NCBI GenBank assembly: GCA_000432995.1 | Contig: HF972641.1 | Coordinates: 1 to 33,723, forward strand | Direction of reading: 5' to 3' | Source of the DNA: Clostridium sp. CAG:1013 | GTDB lineage: Bacteria; Bacillota; Clostridia; Oscillospirales; Acutalibacteraceae | Length of the DNA stretch: 33,723 nt | Shown here: positions 33,292-33,723 of the stretch, piece by piece | Numbering within the stretch: position 1 is the first letter of the stretch | Layout of the letters: every line of letters starts with the position of its first letter | Translations under genes and position numbers: made by a program | Notes under the pieces: generated by a model | Told to the model about the DNA's origin: nothing | The model's input: the letters and a program-made list of their open reading frames with translations, nothing else | Databases searched by the model: none

Positions 33292-33723
33292 TCAATGCAG
33301 ATGAGAGCGCTTTTTCTTTACATGCTTTCCGGAGTAGCACCCTCTTTTCCATAGGAAGAATCCACTCCCCATAGCGCCTGTCATAAGGCCAACACCCAGG
33401 AAAATGGTGGTATACACTCCGCCGAAAACACCTGCAGCGGGAAGATAGGCAATGCCAGTGTTCACCACTGTGTAGGTGACGGAATAATGAGTTTCTTCCT
33501 CCACGGTATAGGGTGCGGTGACGTACAAAGGCTCCGCTAAACAGTTATATCCCTTGGGGGCCTGGGTTTCGGTCAGGCGATACAGGTATCCCTTGCCATC
33601 CTCCAATACTCTGGCGCTCAGATTATAGAAGATTGCCTTTCCGTCTTCACCTGATATGGCTGTCATAGCTTCAAAGGTTGTGTCCACAGCATACTGTTTT
33701 CCGCCATAAGAAATCGTTCCGTT
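33292..33723 (-). CDS. Pilus tip or minor pilin, C-terminal part (partial at window edge)
   Basis: The reading frame is open to the window edge, so only the last 143 residues are visible; an internal GTG at 33687 is not the start. They contain a prealbumin-like domain with the E-box LYRLTETQAPKGY, a sorting signal of the form YLPAAG in place of LPxTG, a membrane segment (VYTTIFLGVGLMTGAMGSGFFLW) and a basic tail KHVKKKR. The stop lies 35 bases before the backbone pilin start, so they share an operon. The protein is probably a large tip adhesin or a minor pilin, whose N-terminal part lies outside the window. Confidence 0.85.
   Translation of the reverse strand, partial: NGTISYGGKQYAVDTTFEAMTAISGEDGKAIFYNLSARVLEDGKGYLYRLTETQAPKGYNCLAEPLYVTAPYTVEEETHYSVTYTVVNTGIAYLPAAGVFGGVYTTIFLGVGLMTGAMGSGFFLWKRGCYSGKHVKKKRSHLH

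Noticed and set aside
1..33723. CRISPR array, tRNA or rRNA genes, insertion sequences
   Set aside because: No spaced direct repeats, cloverleaf-type sequence, rRNA-like stretch or transposase other than the serine recombinase was seen.

Overview
The window looks like chromosome of a gut-type anaerobic Bacillota, probably class Clostridia and perhaps an Oscillospiraceae-like lineage. This is inferred from the YesM/YesN-type two-component pair, lipoprotein sugar-binding proteins with ATPase-less ABC permeases, a Tn4451/TndX-like large serine recombinase, class C sortase pili and strong AGGAGG-type ribosome sites. The genus cannot be fixed from the sequence alone. No rRNA, tRNA or CRISPR array was seen.

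Layout. (1) 1-2311: the end of an integrative element, with the tail of an unknown gene, a 55-aa ORF and a large serine recombinase whose last ~50 codons appear frameshifted, closed by a perfect 20-bp-stem terminator. (2) 2451-5724, minus strand: a YesN-like AraC-type response regulator and a YesM-like histidine kinase. (3) 6083-10856: transporter operon A (lipoprotein, two permeases, cytoplasmic (alpha/alpha)6 glycosidase). (4) 10959-15186: operon B (GH43, Gfo/Idh/MocA oxidoreductase, AP-endonuclease-2-type TIM barrel, second GH43-like enzyme). (5) 15562-21374: operon C (two sulfatases with CxPxR motifs, two GH27-like glycosidases). (6) 21855-29035: operon D (second lipoprotein and permease pair, a GH67/GH20-like 672-aa enzyme, a second TIM-barrel isomerase, a D-2-hydroxyacid dehydrogenase). 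(7) 29174-30202, minus: a LacI-family repressor. (8) 30548-33723, minus: a pilus locus (partial minor pilin, LPQTG backbone pilin, class C sortase).

Regions 2-7 read as one Gram-positive polysaccharide-utilisation locus for a sulfated oligosaccharide. Two ABC importers bring in the glycan. None of the glycosidases, sulfatases or redox enzymes shows a signal peptide, so desulfation, debranching and oxidation probably take place in the cytoplasm. Neither importer has an ATPase here, and no sulfatase-maturating radical-SAM enzyme or formylglycine-generating enzyme is present, so both are presumably encoded elsewhere. The substrate is not identified. Sulfatases with GH27 and GH43 enzymes suggest a sulfated galactose- or arabinose-containing glycan. 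The Gfo/Idh plus TIM-barrel pair allows an oxidative (3-keto) step.

Regulation seems split. The two-component system lies divergent from operon A. A LacI-type operator-like motif (about TTGCATGCAA) overlaps the predicted operon C promoter, recurs upstream of operon D, and has a half-site next to the -35 of the lacI-like gene. Both binding-protein genes are followed by long stem-loops before the permeases, which may raise binding-protein expression over permease expression.
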